Of a DNA stretch of 33,147 nucleotides, positions 7,779 through 13,555 are shown in pieces; the first letter of the stretch is position 1; every line of letters begins with the position of its first letter. Under the pieces are notes generated by a model. It worked only from the letters and a program-made list of their open reading frames with translations, was not told the origin of the DNA and ran no database searches. The DNA is taken from positions 1 through 33,147 of IMG/VR virus record IMGVR_UViG_3300036766_000314. The stretch is one strand, 5' to 3'. Source of the stretch: a virus. Position numbers and translations under genes: made by a program.

Positions 7779-7968
7779 ATTTCGGATCTTCAAATATATG
7801 ATTAGAATCAATTACTGGTGGAAACCTTTTATTAAATTTAATCATTTCATTTCTTGATTTACTAACCATTAAAGTAAGATATTCTAGTCTATTTATATCA
7901 TTTTCATTTGAAGCTTTAAAGTCAATCAATTTAGTCATGTAATTACTGTATGTTAAGTTTGGATTCAT
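7777..7968 (-). CDS. Hypothetical protein (63 aa)
   Basis: A small mostly helical protein (NDINRLEYLTLMVSKSRNEM) followed by a Pro-containing tail (RFPPVIDSNHIFEDPK). A second ATG at codon 11 could also be the start. No domain is recognised. It sits between the 107-aa and 75-aa genes; upstream is a 80-bp dispersed repeat (8015-8094). The minus-strand sequence TATATTATATATATG just before the start may be a degenerate phage-type core. Confidence 0.6.
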   Translation of the reverse strand: MNPNLTYSNYMTKLIDFKASNENDINRLEYLTLMVSKSRNEMIKFNKRFPPVIDSNHIFEDPK

Positions 7969-8014
7969 ATATATAATATAGTTAAGTATTTAATCTTTGT
8001 TTAAAAATAAAACA

Positions 8015-8094
8015 TTGATTCTAAGACACTATTAATTTAATTTAATACATTGATACCAGATAACTATTAAAGTGGCTTAGAATTGATTTGAAGT
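8015..8094 (-). repeat. 80-bp dispersed repeat, copy 1
   Basis: It matches 11001-11079 at roughly nine of ten bases. Both copies start 5-6 bases after the stop of a short leftward gene and end upstream of the next gene. Each can fold with a stem of about ten bases (here CTAAGaCACT against AGTGgCTTAG, where the lower-case pair does not match) around a loop holding TTTAATACAT. A half copy is present at 8817-8836. Confidence 0.8.
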
Positions 8095-8099
8095 GGTTA

Positions 8100-8423
8100 C
8101 TAATTGATTTCTAAATTCATTTCCCTAATTAAAAATTCAATGAAAGATAAATCTTGTTGATCCTTAAACTCGTTAAGTAAGTTAGGTATGTTATTTTCTT
8201 CAATCACATTTTCTCTTAACCACCCTTTAATTTGATAGTAATCTATCCCAAGAATCTGTATAGTATTCATGATGTTATTATTGCTTAGGATTGAATATAA
8301 GACACTCAAAACACATTCAGTATACATTATATCATCTACTTTATAATTTAAGCATGTTAACGTTATTTTAACACATGTCTTAGCTTCTGTAAGTAATTGC
8401 TTTATTAAATTTAATTTTGTCAT
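8100..8423 (-). CDS. Hypothetical protein (107 aa)
   Basis: A helical, soluble-looking protein with four Cys in its first half (TCVKITLTC, TECVLSVL) and an acidic C-terminal half (EENNIPNLLNEF). No signal peptide. It is the first leftward gene next to the 1.2-kb non-coding region and has a clean phage-type promoter 12 bases upstream of its ATG. The short helix-rich form fits small phage proteins that bind host factors, but I do not recognise the family and no motif gives a function. Confidence 0.7.
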   Translation of the reverse strand: MTKLNLIKQLLTEAKTCVKITLTCLNYKVDDIMYTECVLSVLYSILSNNNIMNTIQILGIDYYQIKGWLRENVIEENNIPNLLNEFKDQQDLSFIEFLIREMNLEIN

Positions 8424-8434
8424 GACTTTTTTTA

Positions 8435-8465
8435 TTTATATATTAAAACTATAAACTGTGTTTTT
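8435..8465 (-). promoter_or_regulatory. Phage-type promoter for the 107-aa gene
   Basis: On the minus strand: AAAAACACAGTTTATAG then TTTTAATATATAAA, with the 24-base A-tract-to-core spacing. Its A-tract borders a decayed copy of the small-RNA hairpin element (8463-8498). Confidence 0.65.
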
Positions 8466-8498
8466 GAAGTTTTGGCTTGCCTTGGGGCTACCAACCTA
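8463..8498 (+). ncRNA. Decayed copy of the GC-rich hairpin element
   Basis: The sequence GAAGTTTTGGCTTGCC...TTGGGGCTACCAACC matches the plus-orientation element at 9321-9356, but only a TTGG/CCAA stem of four pairs survives and no terminator follows in the same direction. It is likely a remnant of duplication. Confidence 0.45.
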
Positions 8499-8508
8499 TT
8501 CATTAATT

Positions 8509-8624
8509 AAAAAAAGGGTGCATTCGTTAGTTAAATATATTAAATCGTTTGCACCTTTTTTTTAATTTAACTATAAAGAAGTGGGCAGCCCCAAAGGCAA
8601 GCCCCACTTCAAAACAAAAGATAA
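8509..8624 (-). ncRNA. Candidate small RNA, left inverted copy
   Basis: Read leftward: TTATCTTTTGTTTT, then a hairpin with stem GAAGTGGG / CCCACTTC (8578-8585 with 8603-8610) around a GC-rich loop (GCTTGCCTTTGGGGCTG), then CTTTATAG, then a terminator hairpin AAAAAAAGGTGCA / TGCACC with a T7 tail (8509-8563). The pairing is retained in the copy at 8633-8750, where both sides of the stem have changed together. The elements are strikingly GC-rich in a very AT-rich region. No ORF covers them. The loop of the terminator also contains a TTTAATATATTTAAC core resembling the phage promoter. Function unknown. Confidence 0.6.
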
Positions 8625-8632
8625 TCATATTT

Positions 8633-8750
8633 GGTCCTTTCTATAGTTAAATACATTAAATAGAATGGACCAAATTTAATTAATTTAATTAATCTACACT
8701 ATAAAGAAGTTGGCGGCCCCAAAGGCAAGCCCAACTTCAAAACAAAAGAT
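8633..8750 (-). ncRNA. Candidate small RNA, second leftward copy
   Basis: The hairpin stem GAAGTTGG / CCAACTTC (8706-8713 with 8731-8738) replaces the GAAGTGGG / CCCACTTC of its sister, a matching change on both sides. The flanks (TATAAA on one side, CAAAACAAAAGATAATCATATTT on the other, read on the plus strand) are conserved. Leftward it is followed by another hairpin, GGTCCATTCTAT / ATAGAAAGGACC (8633-8671), with one mismatch but no T-tract; the loop contains TTTAATGTATTTAACT. Confidence 0.55.
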
Positions 8751-8760
8751 AATCATATTT

Positions 8761-9010
8761 ACCCATTTAAGTACATTAAATAAATAAAGTATAGATAGCT
8801 ATCATTCTAGAAAGAAAGTGTCTTAGAATTAATTTAAACAATATCTATCTTGATTACTAACAACTAACTTAACAAACAAAAGAAATACAATATCTAGATT
8901 GTTCAAGTGAAGATAGAGTTTATTTTAGTGAATGTTTTAGATATTGTTGTGAGCTTGTCTCACTACACTTTCTTAAATAGTTAATAAAAATTATGACTAA
9001 AAAATAATTT
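8761..9010. other. Non-coding segment with short inverted motifs
   Basis: No ORF. ACAATATCT occurs at 8838-8846 and 8887-8895 and its inverse AGATATTGT at 8939-8947; ACAATATCTA (8887-8896) and TAGATATTGT (8938-8947) could form a 10-bp stem. GATAGCTATC (8794-8803) is a perfect palindrome. GTGAGcttgtCTCAC (8950-8964) is a small hairpin. These could be operator sites or part of a replication origin; nothing decides between them. Confidence 0.4.
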
Positions 9011-9014
9011 AACT

Positions 9015-9084
9015 AATAAAGTATGTATTGGTTTCAATCCTTCGTCATCCCTGCGGGAATCCTCTGATTTCACAGTACTTTATT
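9015..9084 (+). ncRNA. Candidate multi-branched RNA or DNA structure
   Basis: An outer stem AATAAAGTA / TACTTTATT of nine perfect pairs (9015-9023 with 9076-9084) closes a region with three small hairpins: ATTG-GTTT-CAAT (9027-9038), TCCC-TGC-GGGA (9048-9058) and CTG/CAG (9064-9075). A T-run follows on the plus strand. The inside is much more GC-rich than its surroundings. It is not a tRNA: the arms do not have tRNA sizes and there is no anticodon or T-loop in place. Confidence 0.4.
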
Positions 9085-9089
9085 TTTAG

Positions 9090-9293
9090 ATAACCTATTT
9101 CTTGTTTGTTTATGTTTTTGTTTTTAGTTAAAAAGGTATCAAGCAATATAATTAAGTAATTAAATGGTTTTATTCTAATTAGATTGTTTGATACCTTTTT
9201 TAAGCAATTTAAACGAAGTTAAGTTATTTAAATATAAACACTTATGATTGCTTGATACTTTTTATATAACCTATTTCTTGTTTGTTTATGTTT
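9090..9293. repeat. 28-bp direct repeat (9090-9117 and 9266-9293)
   Basis: ATAACCTATTTCTTGTTTG and the next nine bases (TTTATGTTT) are identical in both copies, 176 bases apart. They bracket the long terminator-like hairpin at 9130-9200, suggesting duplication of the segment between the structured element and the right small-RNA copy. Confidence 0.8.
9130..9200. terminator. Bidirectional terminator-like hairpin with an alternative partner
   Basis: The stem is AAAAAGGTATCAAGCAAT against ATTGTTTGATACCTTTTT, 18 pairs with one G-T wobble, around a 35-base AT-only loop apart from two G pairs. A- and T-tracts allow ending from both sides. GTATCAAGCAAT (9136-9147) also pairs perfectly with ATTGCTTGATAC at 9247-9258, so two folds compete. 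Confidence 0.6.
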
Positions 9294-9310
9294 AGGGTAT
9301 AATGAAAGAT

Positions 9311-9424
9311 TTATCTTTTGTTTTGAAGTGGGGCTTGCCTTGGGGCTGCCCACTTCTTTATAGTTTAATTAAAAAAAGGTGCAAACGATTTAATATATTT
9401 AACTAACGAATGCACCCTTTTTTT
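9311..9424 (+). ncRNA. Candidate small RNA, right inverted copy
   Basis: The plus-strand twin of 8509-8624: TTATCTTTTGTTTT, hairpin GAAGTGGG / CCCACTTC (9325-9332 with 9349-9356), CTTTATAG, then terminator AAAAAAAGGTGCA / TGCACC with T7 (9371-9424). It points towards the 240-aa gene but would end before that gene's own promoter. The Bacteroidota-like TTTATCTTTTG at 9310-9320 could be part of a promoter but has one T too many. Confidence 0.6.
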
Positions 9425-9479
9425 AATTTAAACAATTATCTAAAAATAATATATATGTAGTAAGTATATGATAATTTGG

Positions 9480-9512
9480 AAAAAACACGTTTTTTTCATT
9501 TAATATATAAAT
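9480..9512 (+). promoter_or_regulatory. Phage-type promoter for the 240-aa gene
   Basis: AAAAAACACG, a T-run, then CATTTAATATATAAAT, with the same 24-base spacing. This is the only plus-strand copy clearly tied to a gene, and leaves a leader of about 145 bases before the ATG. Confidence 0.7.
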
Positions 9513-9543
9513 TAGAATTTAAGACATGTTATATGTTTTATTT

Positions 9544-9640
9544 TATCTTGGTAAACCTACAATAAAGCGAGGGCTTAATTACCCCTCGCTAGTAGATGTT
9601 TTAAAAAGATAAAAGAATTCAAAATATATCTACCAAGATA
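9544..9640 (+). promoter_or_regulatory. Structured 5' leader of the 240-aa gene
   Basis: Three nested stems: TATCTTGGTA / TACCAAGATA (9544-9553 with 9631-9640, ten perfect pairs), CTAC / GTAG (9557-9560 with 9592-9595) and AGCGAGGG / CCCTCGCT (9566-9573 with 9583-9590). The structure ends about 22 bases before the ATG. It could be a protein-binding autoregulatory site or an RNA switch. No known riboswitch class is recognised. Confidence 0.55.
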
Positions 9641-9662
9641 TAAATAAAATAATTAAAATGAC

Positions 9663-10385
9663 ATGGACTATCAAAAGACCAATGAAAACTATTATGATAT
9701 AATAGACATCTTAACTTTAATGACTCAATTAAAATTAAAAACAGAATATAGTGATATAGTACAAGGATTTTTCAAACTTGTAGATTATGATATGGTTACT
9801 ATATATTTTAACAAAGATCACAAAATACCTGAACATAGATTAACTAAAGAATTTACTGAAATAATAAATAAATTAATATATTTAAATAAAGATATTACTG
9901 AATTACAAATAATTAGTTATATGTACTATGTTAACATGAAACACACCATAGCTAAAATGAAATTAAAATATTTTTTTACATTCGTTGAAACTGCAATAAA
10001 AAATATAAGAGAATATGGTTTAGATATTAAATTTGATAAAAGACATTATCTTTATCATAATCAAGGTGATTTAAATTACATAATAACTGAAAAAGAAAGA
10101 CAACAATTACAACCTAAAATACAAGGTTGGTTAAAAAGTAATTTAACTATAATAGAAATAAATAATGTTAAAGACGAGTTATACAAAAATAATTTAAAAA
10201 TAACAAATAAAAAAATATCTGAAATACTTAAATGTAGTGTTGATACAATTAAGAGACATAATAAGAAAAAAATAATTAATGTTGATGAAATGGAAATAAT
10301 GTTTAAAGAAGAATTATTAAAATTAAGAGAATTATATAAAAATGTTGATGATTTATATAAATTTGTTGAACAAGATTGGAATTAA
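9663..10385 (+). CDS. Helix-turn-helix protein on the opposite strand (240 aa)
   Basis: Lys-, Ile- and Asn-rich protein, mostly helical. Residues 179-200 (KITNKKISEILKCSVDTIKRH) form a convincing helix-turn-helix of the kind that reads DNA in regulators and replication initiators. The first 170 residues are unrecognised. It is one of only two rightward genes here, with its own phage-type promoter and a folded leader, and faces away from the leftward small genes across the hairpin-rich region. That setting suits a DNA-binding regulator or an initiator acting on the adjacent non-coding DNA. A second option is a homing-endonuclease partner, since a GIY-YIG fragment follows 20 bases later. Function inferred from the motif and position only. 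Confidence 0.75.
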   Translation: MDYQKTNENYYDIIDILTLMTQLKLKTEYSDIVQGFFKLVDYDMVTIYFNKDHKIPEHRLTKEFTEIINKLIYLNKDITELQIISYMYYVNMKHTIAKMKLKYFFTFVETAIKNIREYGLDIKFDKRHYLYHNQGDLNYIITEKERQQLQPKIQGWLKSNLTIIEINNVKDELYKNNLKITNKKISEILKCSVDTIKRHNKKKIINVDEMEIMFKEELLKLRELYKNVDDLYKFVEQDWN

Positions 10386-10405
10386 TAATAAAAATATAAT
10401 GTAAA

Positions 10406-10537
10406 ATGGTAGAAAATATAATTGGAATATACAAAATAGAAAATATTGAAACTGGTATAGTATATATTGGGTCAAGTACAAATATTAAAAGTAGATGGAA
10501 AACACATAGACATAGTTTAAATATGTATATGAAATAA
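10406..10537 (+). pseudogene. Truncated GIY-YIG endonuclease (43 aa)
   Basis: The frame starts MVENIIGIYKIENIETG and continues IVYIGSSTNIKSRWKTHRH. It carries the GIY and YIG motifs and the R..W...H segment that open GIY-YIG nuclease domains. It stops at 43 residues; the domain normally needs about 90, including a catalytic Glu that is absent. Its stop codon lies in the terminator stem, so the 3' part was probably lost when this gene end was rearranged. It is very unlikely to be an active nuclease. Confidence 0.75.
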
Positions 10538-10566
10538 AAAGACGAACTAATTAAAGTTCGTCTTTT
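10537..10566. terminator. Bidirectional terminator between converging genes
   Basis: AAAAGACGAACT pairs perfectly with AGTTCGTCTTTT around a 6-base loop, with A-tract and T-tract giving U-tails in both directions. It serves the rightward 240-aa unit and the leftward endolysin, whose stop codon begins one base further on. Confidence 0.85.
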
Positions 10567-10983
10567 CTATTTCAATTGAAAATGCATCATATCTTTATTC
10601 TTAAAATCACCACCCCAATCAAATCCAGACTCTTTAAAGCACTTAACTAGATCAAGTGATATATCACCATCATCGTTATTTAATTGATTAGTAGAAGCGT
10701 TTATATCAATTGCAACAGCCCAACTGTGTAGACTGTATTGTTGACCATTTCTCATCTTTCTTAAACAGTAGCATCCATCCCATGACTTTATTGTATCAAC
10801 TAAATTCCTTTCTATAATTAATTTGAATGCATTAGTCAATGGCTTAACCATATCTTTATTGCAATAAATTCTTTTAGGTATTTTACCTTTAACTAATTCA
10901 ACAGGAACATTCCATAAAACTAAGAATTTATTCTTATCACTTGGTAAACCATATTTCAATTGACAATTTTGTGGTGTTAACAT
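10567..10983 (-). CDS. M15-family peptidoglycan peptidase (endolysin)
   Basis: 138 residues, the length of a single-domain phage M15 (VanY/D-Ala-D-Ala carboxypeptidase-like) enzyme. The zinc-site motifs are visible: SLHSWAVAIDIN (His86, Asp93) and DMMHF (Asp131, His134). The usual SxHxxGxAxD pattern has Ala89 where Gly is normal. It should cut peptide cross-links of the cell wall at lysis. There is no signal peptide, so release would depend on a holin; a likely one is at 13555-13998. It is the last gene of the long leftward unit and ends at the terminator 10537-10566. The 79-bp dispersed repeat lies just upstream of its start. Confidence 0.85.
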   Translation of the reverse strand: MLTPQNCQLKYGLPSDKNKFLVLWNVPVELVKGKIPKRIYCNKDMVKPLTNAFKLIIERNLVDTIKSWDGCYCLRKMRNGQQYSLHSWAVAIDINASTNQLNNDDGDISLDLVKCFKESGFDWGGDFKNKDMMHFQLK

Positions 10984-11000
10984 GTTATTTTATTTTGTTT

Positions 11001-11079
11001 TTGATTTAAGACACTATTAATTTAATTTAATACATAGATACCAGTTTACTATTAAAGTGTCTTAGAATTGATTTAAAGT
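11001..11079 (-). repeat. 79-bp dispersed repeat, copy 2
   Basis: The partner of 8015-8094. Here the stem is perfect (TAAGACACT with AGTGTCTTA), while copy 1 has one mismatch. It lies between the 59-aa gene, 5 bases after its stop, and the endolysin start, so it forms the endolysin's leader or promoter region. Confidence 0.8.
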
Positions 11080-11083
11080 ATAT

Positions 11084-11263
11084 CTACTTACATCTATTCA
11101 TTATATAGTTACTTACAGAATAATGATGTTGTAATTTCATTGATTTAATATTTTCTTCATATATTTTTTGTTGTTCAAATATGTAATCTTCTAAGAATTC
11201 AGTATAATCCATATACTTATGTTCTTCTTTTTCCCATTTCTTTTGTAAAAAATATCTATCCAT
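11084..11263 (-). CDS. Small hypothetical protein (59 aa)
   Basis: The frame reads MDRYFLQKKWEKEEHKYMDY and ends MNRCK. It is highly charged and Tyr-rich with a predicted long helix (EFLEDYIFEQQKIYEENIK). No membrane segment or known motif. The leader TAAAAGTTTAA before the ATG resembles others here, and TTATATTATATATAGACT (about 11284-11301 on the minus strand) may be a weak phage-type promoter core. It sits between the terminator of the 429-aa gene and the endolysin, so it may be a lysis accessory or a small regulator; the sequence does not say. Confidence 0.6.
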   Translation of the reverse strand: MDRYFLQKKWEKEEHKYMDYTEFLEDYIFEQQKIYEENIKSMKLQHHYSVSNYIMNRCK

Positions 11264-11355
11264 TTAAACTTTTATTATTTTTTAGTCTATATATAATATA
11301 ACAGTTCGCTTATTGTTATTTTTCCGTGAATTTAATATTTTTTTTGTTAAAAATG

Positions 11356-11383
11356 GGTAAGTAGTTTTCATAGTCTACTTACC
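11356..11383 (-). terminator. Rho-independent terminator after the 429-aa gene
   Basis: Nine perfect pairs, GGTAAGTAG / CTACTTACC, with an A/T-tract on each side and a 10-base loop, 9 bases past the stop codon. Confidence 0.8.
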
Positions 11384-11391
11384 TTTTTAGT

Positions 11392-12681
11392 TTATATTAA
11401 AATTGTATTTCGATTACTAATTGTTATATTTAATTGTAGACTGAATAACCTATTTCTAGCAATTGTTTTAGTTATGTATTCAGTATCTTTTAATATACAT
11501 TTACGCCATACATTATCATCAGTAAATTTAACATATATATCGTCTGTGTAAAATATACCTTCTAATCGTTTAGAGTCTTCGTCTAACATCCAATCACTTT
11601 GGATTAAATAATTTTGATCTTGAATAGAGTTAAATGTATTGAATCCGCCCTTAATATTAGAAACTATTTGATTATTTGTACTGTCTACTCTTGTTTCACT
11701 TCTATAATATTTAGATTGATTTAAACTAGTTTTCTTCTCTGAATTTTTTACAAATGACATATATTCAATTCCACCATATAATCCTTTAAATGCTATTTGG
11801 ATAGGTTTCTCAAATCTATTTTTTAAACACTTAACATTGAATGTTTTTATATCTGACATTCTTGTACCACTATTTGATGCTAAATAAATTGAATATTGAT
11901 CATTTTCTGATATAGTATTGTATGTAGTTGTTGGTGTTAAAGTATAATTTACATAATTAACTGTTTCACTATATTTAATTAATGGTGTTGCGTTAAGGTT
12001 ATTAGGTCCTACACCTACATCTAACAGGTTATTATTTAGTGAATATATTAGTGTAGGATTAACAGTAGTACCACTGTAAGGGTTAGTTAAATAATAATGA
12101 TTAATTACACCATCTTCTTTTATGACATCAACATATATCCTCTGTGTGTTTGCACTTGCTGAACCATGATATGAGTTATTGAAAAATCTTAAAGTATAGT
12201 CATCGTTTAAATATAATTCAGTATTAGATTTAGAATTATAATTCATGAATTTATAATTATTGTAATTATCTTTTATATCAGAACTTGATAAAGGCATTTT
12301 GGCATTAAATACATAGTGTAGATTATCATATGTATAACCTGTTCTATCATCACCTAAATTTGGTTTAATACCTACTTTATAAGCATAAAAATCATTTGTT
12401 CCGGTGAAACCTGTTGTTTGCATATTCTCAGTGAATGAAAAATAATTATTCATAACAGGTGCGATATCAAAACTACCAAAGTTATTTTCATTTTTGGCAA
12501 CAGTATTCTCTAGTATTATTCCATCAATTGTAGATAAATTAGTGAAGTATCTAAAATTATAGATGTATGACCAATAATCGGTAAAAGAATAATTACAGTT
12601 ACTACCTATACTATGTACTGTACTAGGCATTTGTGAGAATTGAACAACTAATATTGGATCTGGTAAAATTATATCTGCCAT
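11392..12681 (-). CDS. Structural (tail/baseplate) protein, Bacteroidota phage type (429 aa)
   Basis: No signal peptide or membrane helix; rich in Asn, Thr, Tyr and Ser like the other virion proteins here. The N-terminal part (DPILVVQFSQMPSTV, then YIYNFRYFTNL, and GSFDIAPVMNNYFS about residues 69-82) resembles a structural protein often found in Bacteroidota phages and prophages, in which an NFxY strand is followed by FDI..(I/V)..NY. It follows the gp10-like neck gene by 5 bases and is the last gene before a terminator. I infer a virion role in the tail or baseplate; a precise role cannot be given. Confidence 0.65.
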   Translation of the reverse strand: MADIILPDPILVVQFSQMPSTVHSIGSNCNYSFTDYWSYIYNFRYFTNLSTIDGIILENTVAKNENNFGSFDIAPVMNNYFSFTENMQTTGFTGTNDFYAYKVGIKPNLGDDRTGYTYDNLHYVFNAKMPLSSSDIKDNYNNYKFMNYNSKSNTELYLNDDYTLRFFNNSYHGSASANTQRIYVDVIKEDGVINHYYLTNPYSGTTVNPTLIYSLNNNLLDVGVGPNNLNATPLIKYSETVNYVNYTLTPTTTYNTISENDQYSIYLASNSGTRMSDIKTFNVKCLKNRFEKPIQIAFKGLYGGIEYMSFVKNSEKKTSLNQSKYYRSETRVDSTNNQIVSNIKGGFNTFNSIQDQNYLIQSDWMLDEDSKRLEGIFYTDDIYVKFTDDNVWRKCILKDTEYITKTIARNRLFSLQLNITISNRNTILI

Positions 12682-12686
12682 TTTGT

Positions 12687-13109
12687 TTATTTATTTTTAA
12701 ATTTTGATGATAACATTTCAGTTATATCTACTTTCATCGCACCATATATAGATTTTCTATTTTCATTGAATTTAGCTAATATGTCAAGTCTAGATACCCA
12801 TGGGTGTGCTTTAGTTCCATGAAGCATTATATTCTTCCAAACAGCCCAAGGATTAAGACTAAGACCTTTAACCTGTATCCAATTTACTATTGCTATAATT
12901 GAAAATGGTTCTGATCTAGTTCCTGTTCCTGTATCTACATAAATACCATATTTATTAAATGATAGTTCTATTATATTTTCTTTCATTTCATATTTAATAG
13001 ATTTATATAAATTACCAGTAGCAATATTATCACCTTCTTTTAAATATCCTTGAAGTTCAACTTGAATTCCATCCATTATCTGGTTTATTAATCGATATGT
13101 ATATTCCAT
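12687..13109 (-). CDS. HK97 gp10-like head-tail/tail completion protein
   Basis: 140 residues, typical of the family. It shows the family signature: ATGNLYKSIKY (residues 30-40) and YGIYVDTGTG (54-63), then a basic Trp-containing helix near the C-terminus (HPWVSRLDILAKF). In HK97-like phages this protein sits in the neck or tail end and is needed to join or finish the tail. Its start overlaps the stop of the 148-aa gene in a TAATG, so the two are translationally coupled. The neighbours (portal, connector-like, 148-aa protein) form a head-tail joining cassette. Confidence 0.75.
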   Translation of the reverse strand: MEYTYRLINQIMDGIQVELQGYLKEGDNIATGNLYKSIKYEMKENIIELSFNKYGIYVDTGTGTRSEPFSIIAIVNWIQVKGLSLNPWAVWKNIMLHGTKAHPWVSRLDILAKFNENRKSIYGAMKVDITEMLSSKFKNK

Positions 13110-13555
13110 TAATCAAACATTAAATTATTTTCACAACTTGATTGATCAACACTTACTTTAAAAGTAAATATCCAACCTGCACAATTATGATCTGTTTTAG
13201 TTGTAAATGGTTCACACTTTATTGTTTGTGCATCTATATTATATTGGTCTTCATAATCATAAATATGTTTAGATATAATTGAATTACCAATTTCAAACAT
13301 ATTACTAAGTACTTGAATATCAATTGAATTATCTTCTAATCTTAAATCCATTACATACATTTGAAATGAAAAGAATGCTGACATTGAATTTTCATTAACT
13401 TTTAAATCAGTTGTAACTGGTACTAAATGAACTAATGGGAATAATCTTTCAGTATTTTGAATAGTACTTGGATCACCATTAGTAACTTCATTAACCAATT
13501 TATGTTTTGTAGCAACATATTCTAAAGTTCCTAAAACTTCTTTAATAGTATTCAT
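13109..13555 (-). CDS. Probable tail terminator/completion protein (148 aa)
   Basis: A compact mixed helix-strand protein: N-terminal helix, then RLFPLVHLVPV, a long strand-rich middle and AGWIFTFKVSVDQSSC near the C-terminus. The size, strand pattern and position right before the gp10-like gene suit a tail-terminator or head-closure protein of the lambda gpU/HK97 gp9 kind, often found in Bacteroidota phages. Both ends are coupled by TAATG overlaps, to the holin upstream and the gp10-like gene downstream. No single diagnostic motif; the assignment is from context and size. Confidence 0.6.
   Translation of the reverse strand: MNTIKEVLGTLEYVATKHKLVNEVTNGDPSTIQNTERLFPLVHLVPVTTDLKVNENSMSAFFSFQMYVMDLRLEDNSIDIQVLSNMFEIGNSIISKHIYDYEDQYNIDAQTIKCEPFTTKTDHNCAGWIFTFKVSVDQSSCENNLMFD

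Larger units (their letters stand above)
8504..9428. repeat. Inverted repeat pair, arms of ~120 bp (8504-8624 and 9311-9428)
   Basis: The left arm read on the minus strand and the right arm read on the plus strand differ at only about three places in some 118 bases: one T fewer in the CCTTTGGGG run, one T/A change, and one A fewer in the A-run. The arms enclose 686 bp that hold no gene. Recombination between them could flip the middle segment. Each arm contains a GC-rich hairpin followed by an intrinsic terminator. Confidence 0.9.

Noticed and set aside
9015-9084. tRNA or CRISPR repeat (GTTTCAATCC-like start)
   Set aside because: The arms do not have tRNA dimensions, no anticodon stem or T-loop is in place, and the sequence occurs once, so there is no array.
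8504-9428. Insertion sequence with terminal inverted repeats
   Set aside because: The 686 bp between the arms hold no ORF and no target-site duplication is evident; the arms look like small-RNA or terminator units instead.
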